A DNA stretch of 64,000 nucleotides from Helianthus annuus (GCF_002127325.2 NC_035436.2:30291978-30355977), one strand, 5' to 3'. Counted from the stretch's first letter, positions 31,616-44,930 are shown. The notes: a model not told the origin generated them from the sequence alone. A program made the numbers and translations.

Positions 31616-34600
31616 ATGGCCGCACGAATTAACATGACTCAAGCCCAGCTAGAGGCTCTCGTTGCTGCGGCAGTTGCAGCCGCCCAAGCAGGTAGTATAC
31701 CCTGCAGTATAGACACTAGGATCTTTAGATCCTACATTAATTCTCGTACTTAACTTTGCCCTATTCATACACAATAGGTCAACCCGCTCAGCAACAACCT
31801 GGGTGCACCTTCAAGAATTTCATGGATTGTCGTCCTAGCTCGTTCAGTGGCACGGAGGGAGCAGTTGGACTCCTCCACTGGTTTGAAAAGCTCGAGTCGG
31901 TTTTCGAAATGTGTGAATGCCCTGAGGCTCGCAGGGTGAAGTTCGCCACTGGCACACTTGAAGGGATTGCGCTCACTTGGTGGAACGCACAAGTGCAGAT
32001 CTTAGGGTTGGCAGCTGCTAACGCCACACCCTGGAATGATTTCAAAGAACTGATCAAGAGGGAATACTGCACTAGAGAAGACATTCACAAGTTGGAGGAC
32101 GAGTTGTATAACTTGAAAATGGTTGGTTCGGAAATCGAAGCTTACACCAAGAGATCAAATGAGTTGGCTGTGTTATGTCCAACTATGGTGGACCCTCCAT
32201 ACAAGCGTATTGAGTTGTATCTCAAAGGTTTGGCACCAGAAATACAGAGCCACGTTACCTCGGCTAACCTCAACAACATCCAGGAAATCCAGCGTCTCGC
32301 TCATCGCATCACCGATCAGGCAGTGGAACAGAATAAACTGCCTAAGCGTATCAGTGCTACTGCTACCGTTACTGCTTCTACTACACTTGCTACTCCCAGT
32401 GAAAGTAAGAGAAAATGGGATGGGGATTCTAGCAAGGGGTCAGCTTCAGTACAGTCACAAGCTCAGCAACGAAAGACAGACAGTTACCAGAGTCCCAGTC
32501 AGCACTCCTCAGGCAGCCACAGACAGGGAGGGTATCGAGGAAACCTTCCAAAGTGCAACAACTGCAACAAACACCACAACGGTCAGTGTAACAAGGGCCG
32601 TTGTCATAGATGCCTCAAGATGGGTCATGAGGCCAAAGATTGTAGAAGCCCTCGACCTGCAAACCAGAATCAGCAGCAACCTCAAGCACAGCAGAATCAG
32701 CAGCAGGGTAACAAAGGGTGTTTTCGTTGCGGTGCAGAGGGTCACTTCAAAAGGCATTGCCCTCAGTTGAACAGGAACCAGAACAACAACAACAATCAGG
32801 GCAACGGGAACAATAACAACAATAACGGGGGAAACAACAACAACAATGGCAACGAAGCTCGGGGTCGTGCTTTTGTGCTAGGTCGGGGTGACGCAGTGAA
32901 TGATCCCAATGTGGTTATGGGTAAGTTTCTTATCGACGATATTTATGTTACTGTCTTATTTGATTCGGGTGCTGATACAAGCTATATGTCATTGAAAATG
33001 AGTAAATTATTAAAACGTACACCAACACCCCTAGACACCAAACACGTCGTAGAACTAGCCAATGGTAAAAGTGTAGAAGCCGCACAGGTAGTCAAGGGTT
33101 GTAGTATTGTTCTAGCGGGTCAGACTTTCTCGATTGATCTCATACCCATAGTTTTGGGTAGTTTCGACGTCGTCATCGGTATGGATTGGTTATCCCAACA
33201 TCACGCGGAGATCTTATGCAAAGAAAAAGTTATTCGTATTCCTCGCTCCAGCCAAGAACCTCTCGAAGTACAAGGTGACAAGAGTGGTGCTGTGGTTGGC
33301 ATCATCTCTTTCTTAAAGGCGCAGAAATGTTTACGAAAGGGACATACTGCCATTCTGGCACTTGTCACTGACGCATCAGCAAAGGAAAAGAAGCTGGAGG
33401 ATATACCAGTTGTGCGTGATTTTCCTCAAGTGTTTCCTGAAGATTTACCTGGTTTACCTCCTCATCGTCAAGTCGAGTTTCGGATTGAGTTAGCTCCTGG
33501 AGCAGCACCAATAGCCCGCGCACCGTATCGTTTAGCTCCAACCGAACTAGAAGAACTGTCGAAGCAGCTACAAGAGCTCTTGGAAAAGGGCTTTATTCGT
33601 CCAAGCTCTTCGCCTTGGGGAGCTCCAGTGTTATTTGTGAAGAAGAAAGACGGTACGTTCAGGATGTGCATCGACTACCGCGAACTCAATAAGGTAACGG
33701 TGAAGAACCGTTATCCTCTTCCGCGCATAGATGACCTATTCGACCAGTTGCAAGGGTCGTGTTACTATTCCAAGATTGATTTAAGGTCAGGGTATCATCA
33801 GCTGAGAGTCCGGGATGAGGACGTCTCCAAAACCGCTTTCAGAACTCGCTACGGTCATTACGAGTTTCTTGTCATGCCATTCGGGCTTACGAACGCGCCT
33901 GCAGTCTTCATGGATCTTATGAACAGGGTGTGCAAACCTTATCTTGATAAGTTTGTTATCGTTTTCATCGACGACATTTTGATTTACTCCAAGAGTCAGG
34001 AGGAGCACGAGCAGCACTTACGTCTTATCTTGGAACTTCTTCGAAAAGAGCAATTGTACGCAAAGTTTTCAAAATGCGACTTCTGGCTTCGTGAAGTCCA
34101 CTTCTTAGGCCATGTGGTGAACAAGGATGGGATTCATGTCGATCCATCCAAGGTTGATTCGATCAGAAACTGGCCAGCACCACGTACACCGACAGAAATA
34201 CGCCAATTCTTGGGTTTGGCGGGTTACTACAGGCGATTTATTAAAGACTTCTCAAAGATCGCGCAACCACTTACTATGTTAACACAGAAAGGTGTCGTTT
34301 ACAGATGGGGTAATACGCAAGAGACCGCTTTTCAGTACTTAAAGGATAGGCTTTGCAGCGCACCTATTCTCTCATTGCCAGAGGGCACGGATGACTTCGT
34401 GGTTTATTGTGACGCATCGATACAGGGGCTTGGTTGTGTATTGATGCAGCGGGATAAAGTTATTGCCTACGCTTCGCGGCAACTCAAGGTTCATGAACGG
34501 AACTACACGACGCACGATTTAGAGCTGGGAGCTGTTGTTTTCGCGCTTAAGATATGGCGACACTACCTGTACGGTACCAAGTGCACGATTTACACCGATC

Positions 34601-36321
34601 ACAGGAGTCTCGAGCATATTCTTAAGCAAAAGGATTTGAATATGCGTCAACGGAGATGGGTTGAACTTCTAAACGACTATGAATGCGCCATCAAGTATCA
34701 TCCAGGCAAGGCCAATGTTGTGGCTGATGCCCTCAGTCGGAAAGACACTCTACCTAAGCGCGTGCGAGCGCTACAGCTTACGATTCAGTCCAGTCTTCCT
34801 GCACAGATACGAGCTGCTCAGTTAGAAGCACTGAAACCCGAAAACGTCAAAGCTGAAGCCTTACGCGGCTCAAGGCAACGCATGGAACAAAAGGAAGACG
34901 GCGCCTACTATGTAACGGGGCGTATTTGGGTCCCACTTTATGGCGGTTTACGCGAACTTGTAATGGATGAAGCTCACAAGTCTCGCTATTCGGTACATCC
35001 AGGGTCGGATAAAATGTACCACGACATCAGCACTACTTATTGGTGGCCTAGTATGAAGGCTCACATCGCTACGTACGTTGGAAAATGCTTAACCTGTGCG
35101 AGAGTCAAGGTTGAATATCAGAAACCAGCTGGTCTACTTCAGCAGCCTAAGATACCGCAATGGAAATGGGAAGAAATTTCCATGGATTTTGTTACAGGTC
35201 TACCTAGATCTCAGCATGGGAACGATACAATATGGGTCATAGTTGATCGACTCACCAAGTCTGCACACTTCCTGCCGATCAAGGAAACGGACAAGTTCTC
35301 CACTCTCGCAGACGTTTATCTTAAAGAAGTTGTTTCGAGGCACGGAGTGCCCACCTCTATTATTTCGGATCGCGATGCACGATTCACGTCAGAGCTTTGG
35401 CAAGCGATGCACAAATCCTTCGGCTCACGATTAGACATGAGCACAGCATATCATCCTCAGACGGATGGGCAGTCTGAGCGAACTATCCAAACTCTAGAAG
35501 ACATGCTTCGAGCGTGTGTCATCGATTTCGGCAACGGCTGGGAAAGGCACCTCCCTTTAGTGGAGTTTTCATACAATAACAGCTATCATACCAGCATTCA
35601 AGCCGCTCCATTCGAGGCATTGTACGGACGTAAATGCCGGTCACCTCTCTGTTGGGCAGAGGTGGGGGATAGTCAAATTACGGGTCCAGAGATTGTAGTG
35701 GACGCCACAGAAAAGATTGCGCAGATACGACAACGCATGGCGGCAGCACGCGACCGTCAGAAAGCCTACGCGGACAAGCGTAGAAAGCCATTGGAATTTG
35801 AGGTCGGGGACCGGGTTTTATTGAAAGTTTCACCCTGGAAGGGTGTGGTTCGATTTGGTAAACGAGGCAAACTCAATCCGCGGTACGTCGGACCGTTCGA
35901 GATCATTGAGAAAATTGGCAAAGTAGCCTACAGATTAAACCTACCTCCTGAACTCGGTGCAGTTCACAATGTATTTCACGTGTCGAATCTGAAGAAATGC
36001 CTATCAGATGAGACCCTTATAGTTCCTTTTAAGGAACTCACTATCGACGAGCGGTTGCAGTTCGTCGAGGAACCAGTTGAAATCACGGACCGGGATGTTA
36101 AGGTCCTCAAGCACAAGAGAATCCCTCTTGTTCGAGTTCGTTGGAACTCCCAGCGTGGTCCAGAGTATACCTGGGAACGCGAAGATCAGATGAAAGAAAA
36201 GTATCCCCAGTTATTCGAAACCAATGCATCCACTTCTGAGGCTGAAGCTACTACTACTGAATTTCGGGACGAAATTCCAAATCAACGGGGGGATGATGTG
36301 ACACCCCAGGAAAACCAGTGA
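31616..36321 (+). CDS. gag-pol: E3 gag-pol polyprotein (Tekay clade), with an 86-bp intron near the start
   Basis: Complete chromovirus polyprotein: capsid, nucleocapsid, protease, RT, RNase H and integrase. I start at ATG 31616 and remove 31692-31777, giving about 1539 residues; without splicing the long frame has no ATG near its start. By codon position: gag around WWNAQVQ (31978); two CCHC knuckles, [14 protein letters not shown] (32602) and [14 protein letters not shown] (32719); an Asn-rich linker; protease LFDSGAD (Asp 32962); RT FIDD (33964-33975); RNase [10 protein letters not shown] (Asp 34411); integrase HHCC finger near 35000-35110 and DD35E core (Asp 35185, Asp 35368, Glu 35476); and a C-terminal chromodomain-like segment (36073-36216, [15 protein letters not shown]). 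All key residues are present. With near-identical LTRs it looks competent for transposition. Confidence 0.93.
31692..31777 (+). other. Intron-like insertion in E3 gag
   Basis: GCAG|GTAGTATAC ... CACAATAG|GTCAACC, 86 bp, AT-rich, with a branch-like CTTAAC 24 bp before the AG. Removing it joins AAAQA to GQPAQQ in frame, matching the uninterrupted E2 gag at the same place. Confidence 0.7.
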
Positions 36322-36397
36322 ACGATGTAACTTACCTAGCTTCCTCAGTGAGTGCGTACCAAATTTCGGGACGAAATTTCTTTTAAGTTGGGGATAA
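36259..36397 (+). promoter_or_regulatory. E3 duplicated hairpin-PPT unit
   Basis: Unit 1: hairpin GAATTTCG-GGA-CGAAATTC (36259-36277), ACGGGGGGATGATG, then a false LTR start TGTGACACCCC (36297). Unit 2, about 100 bp on: hairpin AAATTTCG-GGA-CGAAATTT (36361-36379), AGTTGGGGATAA, then the real LTR (36398). Confidence 0.75.
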
Positions 36398-38735
36398 TGT
36401 GACAACTCGAGTTTCTGACTTTCACTTTCGCATTAGATGCGCGTTGACTTTGACTGTTTAGTTGTTTGGATTGTGGACTTGAAATTGTACGCGTTGTGTT
36501 TTAATGAAACGTATTGTCGTTTTGCCTATACTTGCTGTGGTAGAAAATAATATTAGAATTATTATTAAAACACTTAGTCTAGATCACGAAACATGACATA
36601 CAGATCGAAGGATCACGAAAGATAACCTTAGGTTCGAAGGATCACGAAACATACCCTTCGAGCAAAGATAGGATCCTTCGACATCTTTCGGCCCAGTCTC
36701 TTCGAAGGACCACGAAACATATCCTTCGACTAGAATCCAGATCTTTCGGCCCAGTCTTTCTAATGGGCTTGGCCCATTCCTGTGATACGTTTATATATGT
36801 GAATGCATGTAAGTCGTCAGTTACTTCAAAAACCCTAGCTCCTTTGTGTGTGTGTGCGACGGCAGACCCCCACATCCGAAGCCAAATCCCTTTTGTTGAC
36901 CATTCTTAATTTCGGTTAGTGATTTACGTGTTTTGTTCTTGATTTCGACATACTTGGTTAATCTATTATGTAACTGCATGCGAAATACATGTTGATCTGG
37001 ATTGATAGGATCGAATGCATAGTATTGAATGGGTTGAATGATATTAATTTGATCAGGATTCGAAAACAGATTAACATGCCAATAGTGTTCGATTATGTGA
37101 TACGTATGCTAATCGACTGGATGATATGCGTATATATGTTAGATAGTTGAACCGAATGATGATTATGTTTACATGACATATAGATGATGATTCGAATTGG
37201 TTGATGATTGATTCTGTAACCGTTAAATGATTTCTGGGAATGATAGTAACTGTCGTAGATGATCTTTGTGCCTTCTGTGTAACGTAACTGATGAAATGTG
37301 CTTGTTAATCGATAACATGATAAGGTAGATTAGGGTTGTGTGGTAACTGCCTATGAATGAAAACTGTTGTGACCGAAAGATATTAGTTATTCGAAACATA
37401 GTTATGACCGAAAGATATTTGTCCTTCGAACCATAGTAGTGTTGACCGAAGGATAGCATTGATCGAAACATAGTTGTTGTGACCGAAAGATACTTGTCAT
37501 TCGAACCATAGTAGTGTTGACCGAAAGATAACATTTGGTCCGAAAGATAACTGTGATAACTGTTGACCGAAAGATAAGGGTGGATCGAAAGATATATGGT
37601 TATAAACATACTTTGAATGATGGAATGTATGCTTGATTTATTTGGCATGCCATGCTTGGTGATGAATGTTAACATTTGTATTAGTGTACACTAGCTGATG
37701 ATTAAATGTGAAATGATATGTGTTGTGCCGATATGCAAACTGACTGTTATGTGATACATGATTGATGCATGATATTGGCTATCAAGCACTATGTGACATT
37801 AGATTGCATGCGTATCATTGCGAACATGAACTGATTTGTTATACGTGCATACAATAGGACGTGATTAATTACTTGTGAGTGCATAACCTAGCATACCGAG
37901 CAAACCAAGGTGAGTTCACACTCTTACTAAGGCATGGGATTCCCTGGGATTGGGAATGGGATTTAAGGAATAAGGTTGAATAGATTCGTACTGACACTAC
38001 CACTAGACTACCATACTCGCTGTCCTCGGTTGTGCAGGATACATACTCATGCTATACACTGTCCTCGGTTGTGCAGGACACATACTTATGCTATTCACTG
38101 TCCTCGGTTGTGCAGGACACATACTTGCAATCTACGTAGACTTATATTTACTACTATCCTCGGTTGTGAAGGATACCTATACTCATTACTATCCTCGGTT
38201 GTGAAGGATACTTATACTTATACTATCCTCGGATGTGAAGGATACTTATGCTTATTACTATCCTCGGTTGTGAAGGATACTTATGGTTACGAGTAGTCTA
38301 GTGGTTATACAACATGGGAAGCCCCCACCTGTATAACTTACTATTGGCCCTGTAGAGCCACCCGTTATTTACTGTTACGCAATTACTTACTGTGAACTCG
38401 CTCAACTAGTTTGTTGATCATTCTGTTACATGCCTTGCAGATCGTTAGGTACTTGGAGCTTGCACTGGAGAAGCGGGTCGTTGTGGGCAAGGATCGTGGT
38501 CTCTACGTTGAACTATTATGACATTTAAAACTATTAACTACTGTTGGTTTATTTACTATGCTTCCGCTACACTTTGAAACTATGGTTATGTTTTGAACAC
38601 CTATCGTATTGAATGGATGGTTTACATTTATTTTACTTAATATTAATTACATGTTCAATATGATTGGTGGCTTGATCCTGGTCAGTCACGCTCCCAAGCG
38701 GTGATACTCCGCGTGTGGATTTTGGGGGTGTGACA
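36398..38735 (+). repeat. E3 3' LTR (2338 bp)
   Basis: Same length as the 5' LTR with about four substitutions by eye; followed by TSD AAACC. Its hairpin array is at about 38021-38279. Confidence 0.95.
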
Positions 38736-38740
38736 AAACC

Positions 38741-38954
38741 AGACTATAACCCGTGACTCGTGACGACACTACACTCCAAGTGCAAGGCTCGACTTATCTG
38801 ACCTCATAGCTCGGACCCATATTTGCTTGCTTGTTTGTCTTATGCTTCTGCTTTACTATACGTACTAGTTTGCCTGATTAGATAGATACGCCTTCTCTCT
38901 TCTATCTCATTCTCGCTATGTTACGACACCACACTCATACTATGTTTTCTGGTT
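38741..38954 (+). other. E2 leader downstream of E3
   Basis: Continuation of the E2 untranslated leader after the E3 insertion; no gene. Confidence 0.8.
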
Positions 38955-41900
38955 ATGAAGACAATGAGTGGACGCGGACGAGGAAACGTCAACATGACTC
39001 AGGCTCAGTTCACTAACCTGCTCAACACAGTGGCTGCAGCTTTCGCAGCTCACCCTATAGGTCAGCCTGCGCCTGTGCAACCACGTGTCTGTACCTTCAA
39101 GACCTTTATGGATTGCAAGCCTCTTCCATTCAGTGGCACTGAGGGTGCCATAGGTCTTCTGCACTGGATCGAGAAGGTCGAAGCTGTCTTTGCTGTCTGC
39201 GAGTGTCCCCCTGCTAATTGGGTGAAGTTTGCTACTGGTACTCTTGAGGGAAGCGCACTTTCATGGTGGAAGGCGCAAATTCAAATGCTTGGTTTGGAGA
39301 CTGCTAACGCTACTGCATGGGAAGATTTCAAGGATATGATCAAGGAAGAGTACTGTCACAGGGATGACATCCACAAACTCGAGGACGAGTACTATGAACT
39401 CAAGATGGTTGGGTCAGAGATTGAGACCTACACCAAGCTGTCCAACGACTATGCTGCTCTTTGTCCAAACATGTCCCGACCTATGTACCGAAGGATCGAA
39501 TTGTACATCAAGGGTTTAGTCCCGGAAATCAGGAGCCATGTAACCTCGGCCAACCTCACTGCCATACAGCCCGTGGTTCGTCTTGCCCACAAACTCACCA
39601 ACCAGGCTGTGGAGGAGGGCAGGTTGCCCAAAAGGATCAGTGCTGCGGAAGGAACTTCTAGTGATGGTAAACGAAAGTGGGATGGAAATCAGGGCAAAGA
39701 TGCTAACCCTACTCAGGCCCCAGCTCAGCAAAGGAAAACTGACAACAACAAAGGCACTCAGCAACAGGGTGGCTACCGGGGAAGCTACCCTAAGTGCAAC
39801 AAGTGTAACAGGCACCACAATGGGGCATGTAACAAGGGTCAGTGTCAGCGATGCCACAAGATGGGACACGAAGCCAAGGATTGTAGAAGTCAGTTCCCAG
39901 CCAGGCAGAATCAGCAACAACCTCAACAGCAACAGCAGCAGGGAAACAACCGAGCATGTTTTAAATGCGGGGCAACAGGGCACATGCGAAAGGATTGTCC
40001 TGAACTGAATCAGAATCGCAACAACAATCAGGGAGCTGGGAACAATGAGCAAAACAACAATGCTGGGAATGCAAGGGGCAGAGCTTTCGTGATTGGAGCT
40101 GGAGAAGCAAGGAACGACCCCAACGTCGTGGCGGGTAAGTTCCTACTTGATGATCGTTATGTTTCTGTGTTATTTGATTCCGGTGCCGATGCCAGTTATG
40201 TATCCCTTCGCATTAGTAAGAAACTTAAGCACCCGCCTGCATTATTAAGTTCTAAGCACATCGTCGAGATAGCTAATGGTAAGAACATCGAGGCCACGCA
40301 CATGATCCACGACTACACACTAGAATTGTCTGGTCACACGTTTAGTATCGATCTTTTCCCTGTCAAGCTTGGAAGCTTCGACGTCGTCATTGGTATGGAT
40401 TGGTTATCCAAACATCGCGCTGAGATTCTCTGCCAAGAGAAAGCGGTTCGTATACCTCGTCGTTCTGGCCAACCCCTCATCGTCCAAGGCAACAAAGGTG
40501 GAGAAGTCACAGGCATTATCTCGCTCCTGAAAGCCCAGAAGTGTTTACAAAAAGGGCACACCGCTATCCTCGCACTCATCACCGACACCCACGATAAGGA
40601 AAAGAGGATTGAAGATTTCCCTGTAGTACGTGACTACCCCGAGGTATTTCCTGAGGAACTACCCGGACTCCCTCCCCACCGTCAGGTCGAATTCCAAATC
40701 GAGCTAGCTCCCGGAGCAGCACCCATAGCTCGTGCACCTTATCGTCTAGCTCCTGCAGAACTGAAGGAACTCTCTACGCAACTACAAGAACTATTGGATA
40801 AAGGATTTATCCGTCCTAGTTCATCACCCTGGGGAGCACCAGTACTCTTTGTCAAGAAGAAGGATGGCACATTCCGAATGTGCATCGACTATCGTGAGCT
40901 GAACAAGGTTACCATCAAGAATCGTTACCCTCTCCCGCGTATCGACGACCTATTCGATCAGTTGCAAGGATCGAGCTACTATTCAAAGATTGACCTGCGA
41001 TCAGGCTATCATCAACTGAGAGTTCGTAATGAAGACATCTCTAAGACTGCATTCAGGACTCGTTATGGTCATTACGAGTTCCTCGTTATGCCTTTTGGAA
41101 TGACTAACGCACCTGCGGTTTTCATGGATCTCATGAACCGAGTGTGCAAGCCTTACCTCGACAAATTCGTGATTGTGTTTATCGACGACATCCTGATCTA
41201 CTCGAAAATTCAAGAAGAGCATGAACGACACCTACGCCTTATTCTGGAACTCCTTCGCAATGAGCAATTATACGCCAAATTCTCTAAATGTGACTTCTGG
41301 CTTCGAGAAGTCCATTTCCTCGGCCATGTAGTTAATAAGAACGGAATTCATGTTGACCCAGCCAAGATCGAATCGATAAAGAACTGGCCTACGCCTAAGA
41401 CTCCCACTGAAGTTCGCCAATTCTTGGGTTTGGCAGGCTACTACCGCAGATTCATTCAGGGGTTCTCAAAGATTGCACAACCCCTCACTATACTCACTCA
41501 GAAAGGCATCGCCTACAAGTGGAATGAAGCACAGGAATCTGCTTTTCAGAGGCTTAAGGATAACCTCTGTAGCGTTCCTATTCTCTCGTTGCCTGAAGGC
41601 ACTGACGACTTCGTAGTTTACTGCGATGCATCTATTCATGGGCTCGGTTGCGTGTTAATGCAACGCGAGAAAGTTATTGCCTACGCCTCACGACAACTCA
41701 AGACACACGAAAGAAACTACACAACGCATGACTTGGAACTAGGAGCAGTGGTTTTTGCTCTTAAGATATGGAGACATTACCTGTACGGTACCAAGTGCAC
41801 TATTTACACCGATCACAGGAGTCTCGAGCATATCTTTAGGCAAAAGGAATTGAACATGCGACAGCGCCGCTGGTTCGAACTCTTGAATGACTACGAATGC

Positions 41901-43490
41901 GCCATCAAGTATCATCCGGGCAAGGCCAACGTCGTGGCAGACGCCCTCAGCCGAAAGGACACTATACCAAAGCGTGTGCGAGCATTGCAACTTACCATCC
42001 AGTCTAACCTCCCTACCCAGATCCGAAATGCTCAAGTTGAAGCATTGAAACCGGAAAACATCAGGGCTGAGTCTCTACGAGGATCGAGACATCAACTAGA
42101 ACAGAAAGAAGATGGCGCTTACTATGTAACAGGGCGCATTTGGGTCCCTCTCTATGGAGATTTACGTGAACTCGTGATGGACGAAGCCCACAAATCCCGC
42201 TACTCCGTACATCCTGGTTCGGACAAGATGTACCACGACTTGAAGACTACGTATTGGTGGCCTGGTATGAAGGCCCACATAGCAACATGCGTCAGCAAAT
42301 GTTTGACTTGCGCAAGAGTCAAGACAGAATACCAGAAGCCGGCAGGCCTACTCCAACAACCAGAAATCCCGAAATGGAAATGGGAGCAAATTTCCATGGA
42401 TTTTGTTACAGGGCTACCTAGGTCTCAACGCGGAAATGATACTATTTGGGTAATAGTAGATCGATTGACCAAGTCCGCACACTTTCTGGCCATTAAGGAA
42501 ACAGACAAGTTTTCTACCTTGGCGGAGATTTACTTAAAGGAAGTAGTTTCGAGGCACGGAGTGCCAACCTCAATTATTTCCGACCGAGACGCTCGTTTTA
42601 CTTCGGAATTGTGGCAAGCTATGCACAAATCCTTTGGCTCACGTTTGGACATGAGCACTGCTTATCACCCGCAAACGGATGAACAGTCTGAACGCACTAT
42701 CCAGACTCTAGAAGACATGCTTAGAGCATGTGTGATCGATTTTGGCAAGAACTGGGAGAAGCATCTACCGCTAGTAGAGTTCTCTTACAACAACAGTTAC
42801 CACACTAGTATTCAGGCAGCACCTTTTGAGGCATTGTACGGTCGTAAATGCCGGTCACCCCTTTGCTGGGCAGAAATCGGTGATAGTCAAATCACGGGCC
42901 CAGAGATGGTGGTAGATACAACGGAAAAGATTGCCCAGATCAGACAACGCATGGCGGCAGCTCGTGACCGTCAGAAGAGTTACGCTGATAAGCGTAGGAA
43001 ACCATTGGAATTCCAGGTCGGAGACCGGGTTCTACTTAAAGTCTCACCCTGGAAGGGTGTGGTTCGCTTTGGTAAACGGGGCAAGCTTAATCCGCGATAT
43101 ATCGGACCATTCGAAGTTACCGAGAAGATCGGTAAGGTTGCTTATAGATTGAACCTGCCTGAAGAACTGAGTGCGGTACACAACGTTTTTCACGTATCTA
43201 ATCTGAAGAAGTGCCTGTCAGATGAAACGCTCGTAATTCCCTTCAAGGAACTGACTATTGATGAACAGCTACACTTTACTGAGGAACCGATTGAAATCAC
43301 TGATCGAGAGATCAAAACCCTCAAACGTAGCCAGATACCTCTTGTACGAGTCCGTTGGAACTCGCGGCGTGGCCCAGAGTATACCTGGGAGCGGGAAGAC
43401 CAGATGAAGCACAAGTATCCCCAGCTGTTCCCAAACGAAAACCCCAGCACTGAAGCTACAGCCGAATTTCGGGACGAAATTCCAAACTAA
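38955..43490 (+). CDS. gag-pol: E2 gag-pol polyprotein (Tekay clade)
   Basis: Uninterrupted 1511-residue polyprotein in a single frame with an ATG at 38955 (a second in-frame ATG at 38964). By codon position: CCHC knuckles [14 protein letters not shown] (39843) and [14 protein letters not shown] (39957), protease LFDSGAD (Asp 40176), RT FIDD (41178-41189), RNase [10 protein letters not shown] (Asp 41625), integrase DD35E (Asp 42399, Asp 42582, Glu 42690) and a chromodomain-like end ([15 protein letters not shown]). It is close to E3 but clearly a different family member, with distinct LTRs and no gag intron. One oddity is TDEQSER at the catalytic Glu of integrase where E3 and most gypsy elements have TDGQSER. 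The insertion of E3 into the leader separates this ORF from its LTR promoter, so this copy is probably silent. Confidence 0.93.
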   Translation: MKTMSGRGRGNVNMTQAQFTNLLNTVAAAFAAHPIGQPAPVQPRVCTFKTFMDCKPLPFSGTEGAIGLLHWIEKVEAVFAVCECPPANWVKFATGTLEGSALSWWKAQIQMLGLETANATAWEDFKDMIKEEYCHRDDIHKLEDEYYELKMVGSEIETYTKLSNDYAALCPNMSRPMYRRIELYIKGLVPEIRSHVTSANLTAIQPVVRLAHKLTNQAVEEGRLPKRISAAEGTSSDGKRKWDGNQGKDANPTQAPAQQRKTDNNKGTQQQGGYRGSYPKCNKCNRHHNGACNKGQCQRCHKMGHEAKDCRSQFPARQNQQQPQQQQQQGNNRACFKCGATGHMRKDCPELNQNRNNNQGAGNNEQNNNAGNARGRAFVIGAGEARNDPNVVAGKFLLDDRYVSVLFDSGADASYVSLRISKKLKHPPALLSSKHIVEIANGKNIEATHMIHDYTLELSGHTFSIDLFPVKLGSFDVVIGMDWLSKHRAEILCQEKAVRIPRRSGQPLIVQGNKGGEVTGIISLLKAQKCLQKGHTAILALITDTHDKEKRIEDFPVVRDYPEVFPEELPGLPPHRQVEFQIELAPGAAPIARAPYRLAPAELKELSTQLQELLDKGFIRPSSSPWGAPVLFVKKKDGTFRMCIDYRELNKVTIKNRYPLPRIDDLFDQLQGSSYYSKIDLRSGYHQLRVRNEDISKTAFRTRYGHYEFLVMPFGMTNAPAVFMDLMNRVCKPYLDKFVIVFIDDILIYSKIQEEHERHLRLILELLRNEQLYAKFSKCDFWLREVHFLGHVVNKNGIHVDPAKIESIKNWPTPKTPTEVRQFLGLAGYYRRFIQGFSKIAQPLTILTQKGIAYKWNEAQESAFQRLKDNLCSVPILSLPEGTDDFVVYCDASIHGLGCVLMQREKVIAYASRQLKTHERNYTTHDLELGAVVFALKIWRHYLYGTKCTIYTDHRSLEHIFRQKELNMRQRRWFELLNDYECAIKYHPGKANVVADALSRKDTIPKRVRALQLTIQSNLPTQIRNAQVEALKPENIRAESLRGSRHQLEQKEDGAYYVTGRIWVPLYGDLRELVMDEAHKSRYSVHPGSDKMYHDLKTTYWWPGMKAHIATCVSKCLTCARVKTEYQKPAGLLQQPEIPKWKWEQISMDFVTGLPRSQRGNDTIWVIVDRLTKSAHFLAIKETDKFSTLAEIYLKEVVSRHGVPTSIISDRDARFTSELWQAMHKSFGSRLDMSTAYHPQTDEQSERTIQTLEDMLRACVIDFGKNWEKHLPLVEFSYNNSYHTSIQAAPFEALYGRKCRSPLCWAEIGDSQITGPEMVVDTTEKIAQIRQRMAAARDRQKSYADKRRKPLEFQVGDRVLLKVSPWKGVVRFGKRGKLNPRYIGPFEVTEKIGKVAYRLNLPEELSAVHNVFHVSNLKKCLSDETLVIPFKELTIDEQLHFTEEPIEITDREIKTLKRSQIPLVRVRWNSRRGPEYTWEREDQMKHKYPQLFPNENPSTEATAEFRDEIPN

Positions 43491-43592
43491 CGGGGGGATG
43501 ATGTGACACCCCGTTGAAACGCTTTCACTTACGCTAGCTTGACAGTGGCTGCCTTAACTTTCGGGACGAAAGTTCCTAGAACTTGGGGATAA
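43464..43592 (+). promoter_or_regulatory. E2 duplicated hairpin-PPT unit
   Basis: Unit 1: GAATTTCG-GGA-CGAAATTC (43464-43482), ACGGGGGGATGA, false LTR start TGTGACACCCC (43502). Unit 2: AACTTTCG-GGA-CGAAAGTT (43556-43574), ACTTGGGGATAA, real LTR at 43593. Confidence 0.75.
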
Positions 43593-43801
43593 TGTGACAC
43601 TTCGGGTTTTCCCGGACAACCATTTCTGTAATTGGTCAACTTGTATTTATATTTATATATTAGTATTAAATGAAAATCGGTGATTTATCGTTACGTGTTC
43701 ATTGTTGAGAAAGTGTACGTATATATGTATTTATATATATGTATAAGTGTGTATGTGAGACGAGCCGGAGCTCAAAACCACGACCAACCCGAGACCCGAC
43801 T
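43593..43801 (+). repeat. E2 3' LTR, first part
   Basis: TGTGACACTTCGGG start; interrupted at CGACT (43797-43801) by E4. Confidence 0.93.
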
Positions 43802-44229
43802 TGTCACGACCCCCGACCCGGTTTGACCCGTTTCGGGAGCCGCGGGACAGAAAATCCCGTGGTATTTATTTTTATAGCGGAAGTCTTAACAGGATCGTTT
43901 TAAATTTAGAAAATTTGCCCGAGTATTATTTATTTACATTTAGGATAAACCCCGTAAATATCAAAATTTCATTATTTTACAAACATGTTTATTTATTTTA
44001 TTTGAGCCACCACTTCAAGCTTGATAGTGCTCCGTAGCACGTGTTCTTAATTCAGGAGGTCACCTGAAACATGTTGTAAAAAGGTTTTGTCAGCGGGGAA
44101 ATACTGAGTGAATCATTCATTTTGATAAAAATGACACATAGTTATAAATTACAGCATAAGAGCGATTACTATGGCAGTATCTTAATTAATATCTGGTCTT
44201 GCCACCCGTGTGACGATGGTCATACCACT

Positions 44230-44313
44230 ATTGGGTCCAGTCACCCAATTAGTGACGTTTTTGTCACTGTTAGGTCTTATTAGCCTAACCCATGTTAGGG
44301 CTTATTGCCTAAC
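44230..44313 (-). promoter_or_regulatory. Hairpin array in E4 LTR
   Basis: Four adjacent hairpins: ATTGGGT/ACCCAAT (44230-44249), AGTGAC/GTCACT (44251-44268), GTTAGG/CCTAAC (44269-44289) and GTTAGG/CCTAAC (44294-44313). On the minus strand they lie downstream of the TATA box. Confidence 0.75.
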
Positions 44314-44930
44314 CGTGAGAAATTAGTAATGTGCACAATACCCCACTAACCAGCGGTTAAGATAACCACGACTTAATCCCTGTAATTATAATACTTTGAA
44401 AATAATTTGAGGTATTGTAATACTTACTCACAAACGGTGAGAAAATAATTTAAAAAGAAGAATGACTCACATTGCAGATTTAGCGGGCAAGGTATAAGCC
44501 TACTGATTTGCCTTGATTTAACCTAATTTAATAATAATGCACACACAATAGGTTAGTAACTAATTCAGCAGTTACGTCAATTCACGAGATCAAACCCTCA
44601 CAATGATTAACAAGTTCAATACTTAATAATTCAATCGGATTCACAACGAATAACAGAGCATAGTCCGAATTCGAACAACACTCTAATATTCAAGTCGAAA
44701 TCATGACGAATAATCAAAGTACAAGCTCAATTTGAGCAGCACTCGGACAATCGTTGGATAGTTATAATCGATCGGACGTTGAATCGTAATAGCGATCGAG
44801 TTATTACCCTGATTGCGGCAGCACTTCGTGATCGGTGTGTGTTTTGTGTGAACGATATTCGCTATAACTCGATGGTTACAGAGAATTTGGACGTCGATTT
44901 TGTACCAAAGTTCAAGTGCCAACGTCCCTT

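Larger units (their letters stand above)
28955..38735 (+). mobile_element. E3: Tekay-type chromovirus, youngest-looking, TSD AAACC
   Basis: Inserted in the E2 leader 70 bp after its 5' LTR, between AAACC copies (28950-28954, 38736-38740). Both LTRs are exactly 2338 bp and differ at about four positions by eye. Gag-pol is open throughout apart from an apparent intron. Confidence 0.95.

Noticed and set aside
32123..32770. 215-codon ORF overlapping E3 gag in another frame
   Set aside because: Shadow of the gag frame; similar overlaps in E2 are not conserved in sequence.
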